Origin: Sandaracinobacteroides sp039808025
Lineage (GTDB): Bacteria; Pseudomonadota; Alphaproteobacteria; Sphingomonadales; Sphingomonadaceae
NCBI GenBank assembly: GCA_039808025.1
Contig: JBDHSK010000002.1
Coordinates: 308,085 to 372,084 of the forward strand
DNA length: 64,000 nucleotides
Direction: 5' to 3'
In this document: positions 36,330 through 45,311 of the stretch, in pieces
How positions within the stretch are numbered: the first letter of the stretch is position 1
Layout of the letters: each line of letters begins with the position of its first letter
Program-made: the position numbers and the translations under genes
The notes under the pieces: model-generated
The model's database searches: none
The model's input: only the letters and a program-made list of their open reading frames with translations
What the model was told of the DNA's origin: nothing

Positions 36330-37585
36330 AGATCGTCGTTCTGGGGTCAGGCGTCGTGGGTGTCACCTCGGCCTGGTATCTCGCCAAGGCCGGCCATGAC
36401 GTAACGGTGATCGACCGCCAGCCCGGCCCGGCGCTGGAGACCAGCTTTGCCAACGCCGGTGAGGTATCGCCCGGCTATTCGGCGCCGTGGGCGGCCCCCG
36501 GCATTCCGATGAAAGCAATTCGCTGGCTGTTCATGAACCGGGCGCCGCTGATCGTGAAGCCACGCCCCGACATGGCGATGCTGCGCTGGGTGCTGGCAAT
36601 GCTGCGCAACTGCACCGATGCGCGTTATCACATCAACAAGGGGCGGATGGTGCGCCTTGCCGAGTTCAGTCGCGACCAGCTGATGGCGCTGCGGGCCGAA
36701 ACCGGAATCCGCTATGACGAACGCATGCAAGGCACCCTGCAACTGTTCCGCAGCCAGAAGCAGGTCGATTCCAGCGGCGAAGACATCGAAGTGCTGAACA
36801 AATATGGTGTGCCTTACCAGTTGCTCGATCGCGCCGGGTGCATCAACGCCGAACCCGGTCTGGCGCAATCGCAACACCTGTTCCTTGGCGGGCTGCGCCT
36901 GCCGCACGACGAAACCGGCGACTGCCATATCTTCACCACCGAACTGGCCCGCCTTGCCCCCGACCACGGTGTAACCTTCCGCTATAATACCGTGATCGAT
37001 GGCCTCGTTAGCGAGGCCGGGCGCATCACCGGCGTGAAATGCGGGTCAGAGACCATCCGCGCTGATGCCTATGTGGTGGCGATGGGCAGCTTCTCACCGG
37101 CGCTGGTTCGGCCGCTGGGGCTGAGGCTTCCGGTCTATCCAGTGAAGGGCTATTCGATCACCCTTCCGGTGAAAGACCCGGCCCATGCGCCAGTCTCGAC
37201 CCTGCTCGACGAAAGCTACAAGATCGCCATCACCCGCCTTGGCGATCGGGTGCGCGTTGGTGGCATGGCCGAGCTGTCCGGCTTCAACAACCACCTGCCA
37301 CCCCGCCGCGAGCAGACACTACGCGCCTCGCTGACCGACCTGTTCCCGCAAGGCGCCGATACCAGCGCCCCTTCGCATTTCTGGAGCGGCATGCGCCCGA
37401 TGACCCCGGATGGCACCCCGATCATCGGCGCCACCCCCTACCCCAATCTGTTCCTGAACACCGGGCATGGCACGCTGGGGTGGACGATGGCCTGCGGCTC
37501 CGGGCGGTTGCTGGCCAGCCTGATCAGCGGCGAGACGCCGCCGATCGACCCGGAGGGGCTTGGCCTGTCGCGTTATCGGGGTTAG
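36326..37585 (+). CDS. dadA: D-amino acid dehydrogenase
   Basis: 419-residue FAD enzyme, small subunit type, oxidising D-alanine to pyruvate and ammonia with electrons to quinone. Dinucleotide loop VLGSGVVGVTSAWYLAKAGHDVTVIDRQ, then ETSFANAGEVSPGYSAPWA, DETGDCHIFT, and the C-terminal FAD contact GMRPMTPDGTPIIG and NTGHGTLGWTMACGSG, all typical DadA. Coupled to dadX by ATGA. Convergent with the hydratase gene, overlapping its stop by 4 bp. Confidence 0.95.
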   Translation: MKIVVLGSGVVGVTSAWYLAKAGHDVTVIDRQPGPALETSFANAGEVSPGYSAPWAAPGIPMKAIRWLFMNRAPLIVKPRPDMAMLRWVLAMLRNCTDARYHINKGRMVRLAEFSRDQLMALRAETGIRYDERMQGTLQLFRSQKQVDSSGEDIEVLNKYGVPYQLLDRAGCINAEPGLAQSQHLFLGGLRLPHDETGDCHIFTTELARLAPDHGVTFRYNTVIDGLVSEAGRITGVKCGSETIRADAYVVAMGSFSPALVRPLGLRLPVYPVKGYSITLPVKDPAHAPVSTLLDESYKIAITRLGDRVRVGGMAELSGFNNHLPPRREQTLRASLTDLFPQGADTSAPSHFWSGMRPMTPDGTPIIGATPYPNLFLNTGHGTLGWTMACGSGRLLASLISGETPPIDPEGLGLSRYRG

Positions 37586-38379
37586 GGGGCAGCGCCCGGC
37601 CCGGTGGCAAACACAAAGCTGCAGCCACCGATGCCGGCGATCGTGGTTTCCACGCGGTCGCCCGGTTGCAAAGGCACCATCGGCCCCAGGGCACCAGCCA
37701 GCACGATATCGCCAGCCAGCAGAGGCTCTCCGCGTTGCGCCAGTGTACGGGCCAGCCATGCCGTGGCCAGCAACGGGCTTCCAAGGGCCGCCGATCCCAC
37801 CCCGGTTGATCGCTCCATGCCATTGACGTGCATGGTCATGGCTGCCCCTTCCAGATCAAGCCCCGCCAGCGGCAGACCCTGATCAGCGAGCACGAAGAAA
37901 GCCGACGAGCCATTGTCGGCAACCGTATCGGCAAAGGTGATTCGCCAGTCGGCAATGCGGCTGTCGACAATCTCGATGGCAGCATGGACGCTGGCCACCG
38001 CAGCGGCCACCCCGGCGGCGTCGGTCGAATCGGAAGGCAGGTCGGCACCCAGCACAAAGGCGATCTCGGCCTCGGCCTTGGGCTGGATGCAGCGCTCCGG
38101 ATCGAGCCAGCCGCCGTCAGCCACCTGCATGTCATCGAACAGCACCCCGAAATCGGGCTGGTCCACCCCCAGCTGCTGTTGCACGGCCGTCGCCGTCAAC
38201 CCGGCCTTGCGCCCGATGATCCGCCGGCCCCGCTGTTGCCACCAGCGGGTGTTGATGGCCTGAACGGCATAGGCGCCCGCAACGTCAACCGGGTGCAGCA
38301 AGTCGCGCATCGGGGCAATCACAGCCCCGCCATAGGCCGCGCGCAACCGTCGCGCGGCCTCCTCATGCAGATCGCTCAT
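37582..38379 (-). CDS. nbaH: 2-oxopent-4-enoate hydratase
   Basis: 265-residue MhpD/DmpE-type enzyme of the fumarylacetoacetase-hydratase fold that adds water to 2-oxopent-4-enoate. The segment IGRKAGLTATAVQQQLGVDQ and FGVLFDDM is diagnostic of the hydratase rather than the decarboxylase. Metal ligands in KAEAEIAFVLG (ExE) and IEIVDSRI. Last gene of the 3-hydroxyanthranilate operon. ATG 38379 is the family start; upstream codons belong to the dioxygenase in another frame. Confidence 0.88.
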   Translation of the reverse strand: MSDLHEEAARRLRAAYGGAVIAPMRDLLHPVDVAGAYAVQAINTRWWQQRGRRIIGRKAGLTATAVQQQLGVDQPDFGVLFDDMQVADGGWLDPERCIQPKAEAEIAFVLGADLPSDSTDAAGVAAAVASVHAAIEIVDSRIADWRITFADTVADNGSSAFFVLADQGLPLAGLDLEGAAMTMHVNGMERSTGVGSAALGSPLLATAWLARTLAQRGEPLLAGDIVLAGALGPMVPLQPGDRVETTIAGIGGCSFVFATGPGAAP

Positions 38380-38381
38380 GG

Positions 38382-38915
38382 TCAGCTTTTCGGCTTGCCG
38401 GTATGCACAGTGCCGCAATGCTTGCAGGTGCGCATCTCTTCGGAGTCGGAGAACGCCTGATAGATTTTCGGCAGATCGGCAACGATATCCAGCAGTTGCA
38501 CATCCACCCGGTGCACGATGTTGCCACAGTTGTCGCAATACCACTGGAAGGCATCGAGCACGCCGGCCGGGCGCTTGGCCTCGATCACCAGCCCGATGCT
38601 CTCAGGGTCAGGGCGCTGCGGGGAGTGCGGCTGAAACGCCGGCAGCATGAAAATTTCCCCCTCGCGGATCGGCATGTCCTGCGGTTTGCCATCCACCCAC
38701 AGGCGCAGGTTCATGTCGCCTTTCAGCTGGTAGAAAAACTCGTCATAAGGGTCGACGTGGTAATCAACCCGCACATTGGGGCCGCCCACCACGGTAATCA
38801 TGAAATCGCCGGTTTCCCACACCTGGGCATTGCCAACCGGCGGCTTCAGCTGGTGACGATGTTCGTCGATCCATTTCTGGAAATTCAGCGGCGGTCCGAA
38901 TTTCAACGTGCTCAT
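38382..38915 (-). CDS. nbaC: 3-hydroxyanthranilate 3,4-dioxygenase
   Basis: 177-residue cupin dioxygenase that opens the ring of 3-hydroxyanthranilate to 2-amino-3-carboxymuconate semialdehyde. Iron ligands in DYHVDPYDEFFYQLKG (His and Glu) and AFQPHSPQRP (His). The C-terminal rubredoxin-like iron site is intact: CDNC and CKHC, as in bacterial homodimeric enzymes. Substrate Arg and Glu positions (RVDYH, VIEAKRP) are present. Start MSTLKFGPPLNFQKW at 38915; the frame opens 11 codons earlier. Confidence 0.95.
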   Translation of the reverse strand: MSTLKFGPPLNFQKWIDEHRHQLKPPVGNAQVWETGDFMITVVGGPNVRVDYHVDPYDEFFYQLKGDMNLRLWVDGKPQDMPIREGEIFMLPAFQPHSPQRPDPESIGLVIEAKRPAGVLDAFQWYCDNCGNIVHRVDVQLLDIVADLPKIYQAFSDSEEMRTCKHCGTVHTGKPKS

Positions 38916-38944
38916 GCATCCCTCCTTGGTTGCGGTTCCTGTTA

Positions 38945-39382
38945 TCAACTTTTGTCATCACACTGAGGAATCACGGCGATTGCCTTGATCTCGATCAGCA
39001 GGTGGGGGTGTGGCAACTGGTGCACTGCTACGGTTGTGCGCGCCGGGCCATTCTCGTCGAAATAGGTGCCATAAACGTCGTTATAGCCACCGAAGTCATT
39101 CATATTGACGAGAAAACTGGTGATATCGACGACATCGGCAAGCGAACCGCCGGCATCGGCGAGAATGGAAGCGATATTCTCGATCACTGCCTGCGTCTGC
39201 GCTCGGATATCAAGGCTGACCGTTCCATATTCGTCGGCCGTGGCACCAGCGAAACTGTTGTCAGGCCGCCGCGAACTGGTTCCGGAAACGAACACCAGGT
39301 CTCCCGCCCGACGGTAATGCGGAAAGCGACCGCGCGGCCGCGCCTTGCCGGGAATGACCCGCCCTTGCGGTGCGCCGGTCAT
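38945..39382 (-). CDS. nbaF: 2-aminomuconate deaminase (RidA family)
   Basis: 145-residue RidA/YjgF-fold enzyme. GDLVFVSGTSSRRPDN, QTQAVIENIASILADAGGSLADVVD and the PHPHLLIEIKAIAV strand match the aminomuconate-deaminase branch, not generic RidA. It would convert 2-aminomuconate to 2-hydroxymuconate with loss of ammonia. Its start overlaps the decarboxylase stop by 4 bp. Confidence 0.88.
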   Translation of the reverse strand: MTGAPQGRVIPGKARPRGRFPHYRRAGDLVFVSGTSSRRPDNSFAGATADEYGTVSLDIRAQTQAVIENIASILADAGGSLADVVDITSFLVNMNDFGGYNDVYGTYFDENGPARTTVAVHQLPHPHLLIEIKAIAVIPQCDDKS

Positions 39383-40158
39383 GCGGCACCTGCGTCAATG
39401 GCAAAGCCCAGCTGCCCCAGCGGGCCGGCATCAAGCTGCACGGTCCGGGCATTGCCGATGGCCGCGGCCGCCGTAACCCCGCCCAGCAGCACCACGAAGC
39501 CCGGTTCCAGCACCAGCCCGGCACTGCCGGCAAGCCGCGCCGCCGCCACCAGCGAGCGAATGGGATCGCCCAGAATGGCGGAGCTCGACCCGCGCTCGAC
39601 GATGGCGCCATCCACCTGCATTGCCATCGCCACATCATCGACGGGGGTATCGGCCGCCAGCCAATCCCCGATCACATAGGCGGACGACGAGGCATTGTCG
39701 GCCACCACATCGCCAAGGGTGAAGCGGAAATTCTCGTAGCGGCTGTCGATGATCTCGAGGGCGGCCGCCACCGCATCGACTGCGGCAAGCGCCTGTTCGC
39801 GCGTAACCACCCCCGACAGCGGTTCTTTCAGCCGCACCGCCACTTCCGGCTCGACACGCGGATGAATGAACCGCCGACGATCGAGCACGCCGCCGTTCGC
39901 CAGGGTCATGTCCGACGTGAGCCGTCCCCAGATCTGGTCGGAAAGGCCCATCTGCTGCATCTTGGCGACACTGGTGAAGCCCATTTTCACCCCGACCAGC
40001 CGGGCGCCGCGGGCGATCCGCCTCTCGATGGAAGCGCTCTGGATGGCATAGGCGTCAGCCTCGCTGATCTCTCCCACCTCGCTGGAGAGCTGGGTAATGG
40101 CGCGCGCCTGTCGGGCGGCGTCATCAAGCCGGAGCGCCAAGGCTGCAATATCGGGCAT
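39379..40158 (-). CDS. nbaG: 4-oxalocrotonate decarboxylase
   Basis: 259 residues of the same hydratase/decarboxylase fold as the distal gene. Carries VGVKMGFTSVAKMQQMG, which is the decarboxylase form of the motif, and EPEVAVRL with metal-binding Glu, and LEIIDSRYENFRF. Decarboxylates 4-oxalocrotonate to 2-oxopent-4-enoate; in the catechol pathways the two enzymes form a complex, so the pair here probably does too. Confidence 0.86.
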   Translation of the reverse strand: MPDIAALALRLDDAARQARAITQLSSEVGEISEADAYAIQSASIERRIARGARLVGVKMGFTSVAKMQQMGLSDQIWGRLTSDMTLANGGVLDRRRFIHPRVEPEVAVRLKEPLSGVVTREQALAAVDAVAAALEIIDSRYENFRFTLGDVVADNASSSAYVIGDWLAADTPVDDVAMAMQVDGAIVERGSSSAILGDPIRSLVAAARLAGSAGLVLEPGFVVLLGGVTAAAAIGNARTVQLDAGPLGQLGFAIDAGAA

Positions 40159-40173
40159 GACGGGTGGCCTTTC

Positions 40174-41673
40174 CTAGAGTTTCACGCAGATGTTGGTAGG
40201 CTCGCTGTAGAAATTCAGCGAATGTTCACCGCCTTCGCGGCCGATCCCCGACAGGCGGGCGCCGCCGAACGGCGTACGCAGATCGCGCAGGAACCACTCA
40301 TTTACCCACACGATCCCCACCTCCATCTGTGCCGCCACCCGGTGGGCGCGGGTGACGTCGCCAGTCCAGATGGCCGCCGCCAGCCCGTAGTCGGTATCGT
40401 TCGCCAGCGTGACCGCTTCGTCTTCGGTGTCGAACGGGGCGATGTGACACACAGGTCCGAAGATCTCCTCGCGCACTACCCGCGCGCTGTTATCAAGGCC
40501 GGTAAGGATCGTCGGTTCGATGAAGGCGCCACCATCGAGGGCATTGCCAAACCTGGGCACCCCACCGCCGGTCACCACGGTTGCCCCCTCGTCGCGCGCC
40601 AGCTGGTAATAGCCCAGCACCTTGTCGCGGTGCCCGTGCGAAATCAGCGGCCCCATGTCGGCGCCTGACCACGGGTCGCCGATCGTCAGTTTCCGGGCGC
40701 GTTTGGCAAGAGCCGCCACGAACGCCTCGTAGATCGGCCGCTCGACATAGAGCCGTTCCGTGCACAGGCACACCTGTCCGCAGTTCGAGAACACCGATCG
40801 CACGGTGCCGGCTACCGCCGCCTCGAAATCGCAATCGGCAAAAATTATGCCGGCGTTCTTGCCGCCCAATTCAAAGGATACCGGCTTCACCCCCTTGGCG
40901 GCCGCCCGCATGATGGTGCTTCCTGTTGCCGATTCCCCGGTGAAGGTGATGGCGTCGATGCCGGGGTGCGACGTCAGCCATTCGCCGGCTGCATTCGGGC
41001 CAAAGCCATGCACCACGTTGAAAACGCCGGGCGGCACGCCAACGGAGTCCATCACCTCGGCAAGCAGGGTGACGCTGGAGGGCGTTTCCTCGCTGGGCTT
41101 CACCACCACCGCATTGCCGCACGCCAGCGCCGGTGCGATCTTCCAGGTGGATAGCAACAGCGGCAGGTTCCACGGCGACACGATGGCCACCACCCCCAGA
41201 GGCCGGGCAATGGCGTAATTCAGGGCGCGGCGGCCATTGCCGAGGTCGGTCTGGTAGCTTGGCATGGCGCGCGTTTCGGCCAGTGCGGCAAAGCTGCGGA
41301 AATTGGCGGCGCCCCGGGCAATGTCGATGGCGCGCGCATGGGCCAGCGATTTTCCGGTATCAGCCACTTCCGCAGCCACGAACGCGTCGAACCGCGCCTC
41401 GATGCCTTCGGCCACCCGCACCAGCAGCCGGCAGCGTTCGGCCTGCGACAGCTTCCCCCAGGGGCCGGCAAGAGCACGTCGCGCCGCCGCCACTGCCGCA
41501 TCAACCTGTGCCTGGCTGGCTGCCGCCACCCGGCCATTGATGGTGCCATCAACCGGGCTCAGGTTGTCGAACCAGCTTTCCCCAGCGACAAAACCACCAT
41601 CGATGTAATTCCGCACGCCGTCCGCCTTGAACGGATAGGCCGTGGCGGCGCCCTGCTGTTTGTCTTGTTCCAT
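40174..41673 (-). CDS. nbaE: 2-aminomuconic semialdehyde dehydrogenase
   Basis: 499-residue NAD-dependent aldehyde dehydrogenase. SPWNLPLLLSTWKIAPALACGN, NAD loop TFTGESATGSTIM, catalytic Glu in FELGGKNAG and nucleophile Cys in NCGQVCLCTERLYV. Oxidises 2-aminomuconate-6-semialdehyde to 2-aminomuconate. Sits directly between the decarboxylase (ACMSD) gene and the later genes. Start at ATG 41673; an alternative ATG lies eight codons upstream. Confidence 0.88.
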   Translation of the reverse strand: MEQDKQQGAATAYPFKADGVRNYIDGGFVAGESWFDNLSPVDGTINGRVAAASQAQVDAAVAAARRALAGPWGKLSQAERCRLLVRVAEGIEARFDAFVAAEVADTGKSLAHARAIDIARGAANFRSFAALAETRAMPSYQTDLGNGRRALNYAIARPLGVVAIVSPWNLPLLLSTWKIAPALACGNAVVVKPSEETPSSVTLLAEVMDSVGVPPGVFNVVHGFGPNAAGEWLTSHPGIDAITFTGESATGSTIMRAAAKGVKPVSFELGGKNAGIIFADCDFEAAVAGTVRSVFSNCGQVCLCTERLYVERPIYEAFVAALAKRARKLTIGDPWSGADMGPLISHGHRDKVLGYYQLARDEGATVVTGGGVPRFGNALDGGAFIEPTILTGLDNSARVVREEIFGPVCHIAPFDTEDEAVTLANDTDYGLAAAIWTGDVTRAHRVAAQMEVGIVWVNEWFLRDLRTPFGGARLSGIGREGGEHSLNFYSEPTNICVKL

Positions 41674-41715
41674 CGTTCCCACGCCTGCTCTCATCAAAGG
41701 GCGCCAGAGCCTTCC

Positions 41716-42732
41716 TCAGAGGTTGAGAAAAGCCCGCGCGTTGCCGTTCAGAATCCGCGATTTCTGGGCATGGGAAAGGCCGCCATGTCCCTTGACCAGT
41801 GCGCCGATATCCTGCTCTCCCAACGGGAACGGATGGTCGGAGCCAAGGATGACCCGTTCATCGCCCATCACGTCAACCAGCAGGCTGAGCGCTCCCTCGT
41901 CAAAGACGGCGGAATCGACATAGAAACGATCGACATAGGAAGATGGCGGGTTTGGACAGTCCTGCCGCACGATATCACGGTGCTTCCAGGCATTTTCCAC
42001 CCGCCCCAGCAGAAAGGCAAAGCTGCCGCCGCCATGGCCAAAGCAGATACGCAGGCTCCGGGGCAATCGCTCGAACGCTCCTGAAAGGATCAGCGACAGG
42101 ATGGAAAGCTGGGTTTCAGCAGGCATCGCCACCAGCCACGGCAGCATGTACTTGGGCATGCGCTCGCGGGCCATCATGTCCCACGGGTGCACCAGCACCG
42201 CAGCGCCGATATCGGCACAATGGGCCAGAAAAGTCAGAAGCCCCGCGTCATCGAGGTTGCGCAGCCCCATGTGATTGCCGATCTGCACGCCCAGATGGCC
42301 GGCAGCCACGGCCCGGCTGACTTCGGCGCACGACCGATCGATGTCCTGCAATGGCACCTGCGCCAGCGGCTTCATGCGGCTGGGGGCATGATGACAGAAC
42401 GCAAGCAGGGCATCGTTGAAGCGCCTGGCGCATTCCAGCGCCTTGTCAGCCGGCCTGGTATAGCCGAACATGATGGGCGTGGCGCAGATGACCTGCAGGT
42501 CGATCTCCTGCTCATCAAGCGCCTCCACCCGCCGCTCAGGATCCCACAAGATATCATCCACCGGGCGGAACGGCTTCGCCCCCGACATGATCATCCCCTT
42601 GCCGTCGCCCAGACGGTGCAGCCACGGCAGCCCCTCGGCTTCGGCCATGGCGGCATAGGCGGCATCCATTTCCGGAAAGAAATGGCTGTGAACGTCGATC
42701 ACCGACCAATCGCCTGAAGAATTGCTGGTCAT
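41716..42732 (-). CDS. nbaD: 2-Amino-3-carboxymuconate-6-semialdehyde decarboxylase
   Basis: 338-residue ACMSD of the amidohydrolase superfamily. Zinc ligands HSH in VIDVHSHFFP, a His in LVHPWDMM, His in CFGHGGGSF, and Asp in ILGSDHPFP. Removes CO2 from the ring-opening product, steering it away from quinolinate. First gene of the minus-strand operon, divergent from the LysR gene. Confidence 0.92.
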   Translation of the reverse strand: MTSNSSGDWSVIDVHSHFFPEMDAAYAAMAEAEGLPWLHRLGDGKGMIMSGAKPFRPVDDILWDPERRVEALDEQEIDLQVICATPIMFGYTRPADKALECARRFNDALLAFCHHAPSRMKPLAQVPLQDIDRSCAEVSRAVAAGHLGVQIGNHMGLRNLDDAGLLTFLAHCADIGAAVLVHPWDMMARERMPKYMLPWLVAMPAETQLSILSLILSGAFERLPRSLRICFGHGGGSFAFLLGRVENAWKHRDIVRQDCPNPPSSYVDRFYVDSAVFDEGALSLLVDVMGDERVILGSDHPFPLGEQDIGALVKGHGGLSHAQKSRILNGNARAFLNL

Positions 42733-42906
42733 CTCTGCGCCGCACCCCGGTTCTTGATTCCATCGCTGGCGCCGGTCCGATCCTCGTGCCGGCGAAGCAC
42801 ATGTCTATGGGTAGCCCCTGCCTGTTATCAACAATAATGCCGAAACTTGCCTCTGCTATGCTTGTTAGGATATATCTGTGGCACTCACTGGCGGGGAACA
42901 TGTATC
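42733..42906. promoter_or_regulatory. Divergent nba/LysR control region
   Basis: 174-bp gap between the ACMSD start and the LysR start. It is AT-richer than its neighbours towards the LysR gene (about 42820-42885, including GTTAGGATATATCTG). LysR regulators normally bind such gaps at T-N11-A sites; I cannot single out one site with confidence. Confidence 0.5.
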
Positions 42907-43899
42907 GTGCCGAAATTTCATGAAAACTTTCTGCTGGGGCGGTTGAAACTGCGGCAGTTGCGACTGCTGACCGCCATCGCCGACGAGGGCACGGTGCTGA
43001 AGGGGGCAATGGCCCTGAACATTGCCCAGCCTGCCGCCACCAAGACCGTGAAAGAGCTGGAAGATGCCCTGGGCGTGCAACTGTTCGACCGCACCTCGCG
43101 GGGGGTGACGCCAACCGAATATGGCCGGGTGCTGATCGGCCATGCCAAGCTTATCCTTACCCAGTTGCGCCACGCCGGCGAAGACCTGCAGTCGCTTGAG
43201 GAAGGGCTGACCGGCAGGGTCCATGTCGGGACCCTGCTGGCCGCCTCATCGTCGCTGCTGCCGCGCGCCCTCATTATGCTGCACGAACGGCGGCCGGGCA
43301 TTGCGGTTTCGGTTGTCGAGGGCACCATCGACCGGCTGATGCCGGCCCTGCGGACCGGCGATCTTGACGTGGTGCTGGGGCGGCTTCCGGAATATCGCGA
43401 GCGCGAGAACCTGAAGCAGCAGATCCTCTATCACGATTCCGTGGCGATCATGGTGCGCGAGGGCCACCCGCTGACATTCCTTCCCAACCCCGGGCTGTCT
43501 GACCTGCTGGCTCACGACTGGGTGATGCCACCGCCGCAGACGACCTTGCGCCGCCAGATCGATCAGGCCTTTCGTCAACAGGGGCTGGAACCGCCACGCG
43601 CGGTCATCGAATCCGTTTCCATCCTCACCAACCACCAGTTGTTGTCGCACACCGATATGGTGGGAGCGATGCCCTATCAGGTGGGGGTTGGGCAAGCCGG
43701 CCTGGCGATCCTGCCCGTCACCCTCGAAGGCACCGGGTCACGAATCGGCGCCACCACCCATGCCAGCGTCGAACTGTCGGCGGCCGCCCGCTATTTCATG
43801 GGGATCATCCATGAAGTTGCCGCCGGGATTCGTGCCGAGCTTGATCAGGCGTTGGTTGCCGATGCCGATGTCGACGCCGACCGCCGCCAGAAGAGATAG
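42907..43899 (+). CDS. LysR-family regulator of the nba operon
   Basis: 330 residues. N-terminal winged HTH (LKLRQLRLLTAIADEGTVLKGAMALNIAQPAATKTVKELEDALGVQLFDR) and a C-terminal periplasmic-binding-fold effector domain. Start chosen at GTG 42907 (VPKFHENFLLG), preceded by GGCGGGGA; the frame opens 20 codons earlier in low-quality sequence. Divergent position predicts control of the dioxygenase operon, with 3-hydroxyanthranilate or a metabolite as inducer. Its 3' end overlaps the opposing permease gene by 55 bp. Confidence 0.87.
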   Translation: MPKFHENFLLGRLKLRQLRLLTAIADEGTVLKGAMALNIAQPAATKTVKELEDALGVQLFDRTSRGVTPTEYGRVLIGHAKLILTQLRHAGEDLQSLEEGLTGRVHVGTLLAASSSLLPRALIMLHERRPGIAVSVVEGTIDRLMPALRTGDLDVVLGRLPEYRERENLKQQILYHDSVAIMVREGHPLTFLPNPGLSDLLAHDWVMPPPQTTLRRQIDQAFRQQGLEPPRAVIESVSILTNHQLLSHTDMVGAMPYQVGVGQAGLAILPVTLEGTGSRIGATTHASVELSAAARYFMGIIHEVAAGIRAELDQALVADADVDADRRQKR

Positions 43900-45236
43900 A
43901 CGATCGAAATCAGCATCAGCCACGGCACCCCGGCCAGCACTGCCGTCTGCCAGAAGTCGGTATCGAAGGCCATGGTCACGGCAATAGCCGCCAGAAGCCC
44001 CAGCCCAAGAAACTGCGCATAGGGAAAGAACGGCATCCGTACCGGCAGATCGGCGCCATGGTGGCGGCGGCGAAAGCGCAGGTGGCTTGCCAGAATGGCG
44101 CCCCACACCAGCAGACCGCCGAACAGGGTAAGACCGAACAGGTAGTTATAGGCAAGCGGCGTTACCGCCGACAACGACGCTGCCAACAGCGCCCCAGCAC
44201 CCGTCAGCAAGGTGGCGCGCGACGGCACGCTATGGCTGTTCAGCACCCCGAAGGCGCGCGGTGCATAGCCCCCCCGCGACAGCGAAAACAGCATCCGCGC
44301 TGCCAGATAGATGCTGGTGTTCATGGCGGAAAGTGCGGCCGAAGCCACCACGAAATTCATGATCCCGGCTGCATAGGGAATGCCGGCGCTGGCGAACATT
44401 TTCACGAACGGGCTTTCCGTCACCACCTTGGCGCCCGATTCCGTCCACGGCAGGAAGGCAATGATGATGAACAGCGACAGCAGGTAGAACAGGAACAGGC
44501 GGGCCGCCATGGTGCGAAGGGCTGCGGGTATGGCGGCCTTCGGGTCTTTGGCTTCGCTGGCGGTTCCCACCACGAACTCCAGCCCCATGAACGAAAACAG
44601 CGCCATCAGCACTGCCATCCACACGCCCGACAGGCCATTGGGCAGAAAGCCGCCGGGAAGGCCGGTGACATTGTGGAGCCCGATTGGATCACCAACCACA
44701 CCGAAGATCCGCGACAGCCCCACAATGATGAAGGCAATGATCGTCGAGACCTTGATCGAGGTCAGCCAGTATTCCAGCGTTCCGAAATTGTGCACCGAAC
44801 GCGCATTGACAAGTACGACAGTCGCGGCACTGCCGATGGCCCACATCCACACCGGAATATCGGGAAACCACCAGCGCATGTAAATGCCAACGGCCACGGC
44901 TTCGCTGCTGATCAGCAGGATCTGCTGCACCCAGTAGGTATAGCGCACCACGAAGCCTGCCATCGGCCCCAGATAGATTTCCGCATAGGTGCCGAACGAC
45001 CCGGCCGTCGGGTGCACCACTGCCATTTCCGAGAGGCTGAACACCATGATGACGGCGATCAGCGCCGCCACGATATAACTAAGCAGCACCCCCGGCCCGG
45101 CATAGCTGATGGCAATGCCCGAGCCCATGAAGAGGCCAGTGCCGATGGCGCCGCCCAGCCCGATCATGGTGATCTGGGCCTTCGACAGCCCCCGCTTCAG
45201 CCCGGCCTCGCGATCGAGATATTTCTGCTCGTCCAT
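43845..45236 (-). CDS. APC-family amino acid permease
   Basis: 463 residues with 12 predicted membrane helices. Opens KRGLSKAQITMIGLGGAIGTGLFMGSG, the APC helix-1 signature, and has SEMAVVHPTAGSFGTYAEIYLGPMAGF. Resembles AAT-type proton symporters for aromatic or other neutral amino acids. Between the nba regulator and kynureninase, so tryptophan or kynurenine are plausible substrates. The C-terminal codons overlap the LysR gene on the other strand. Confidence 0.85.
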   Translation of the reverse strand: MDEQKYLDREAGLKRGLSKAQITMIGLGGAIGTGLFMGSGIAISYAGPGVLLSYIVAALIAVIMVFSLSEMAVVHPTAGSFGTYAEIYLGPMAGFVVRYTYWVQQILLISSEAVAVGIYMRWWFPDIPVWMWAIGSAATVVLVNARSVHNFGTLEYWLTSIKVSTIIAFIIVGLSRIFGVVGDPIGLHNVTGLPGGFLPNGLSGVWMAVLMALFSFMGLEFVVGTASEAKDPKAAIPAALRTMAARLFLFYLLSLFIIIAFLPWTESGAKVVTESPFVKMFASAGIPYAAGIMNFVVASAALSAMNTSIYLAARMLFSLSRGGYAPRAFGVLNSHSVPSRATLLTGAGALLAASLSAVTPLAYNYLFGLTLFGGLLVWGAILASHLRFRRRHHGADLPVRMPFFPYAQFLGLGLLAAIAVTMAFDTDFWQTAVLAGVPWLMLISIVYLFWRRSASTSASATNA

Positions 45237-45311
45237 CGTTACTCCCCCGGGCCGAACCGGCCCCCTCCCCGTCTGTTGGCGCCCCCTGTGTGGTTTCGGG
45301 GCGGCCGGGCC

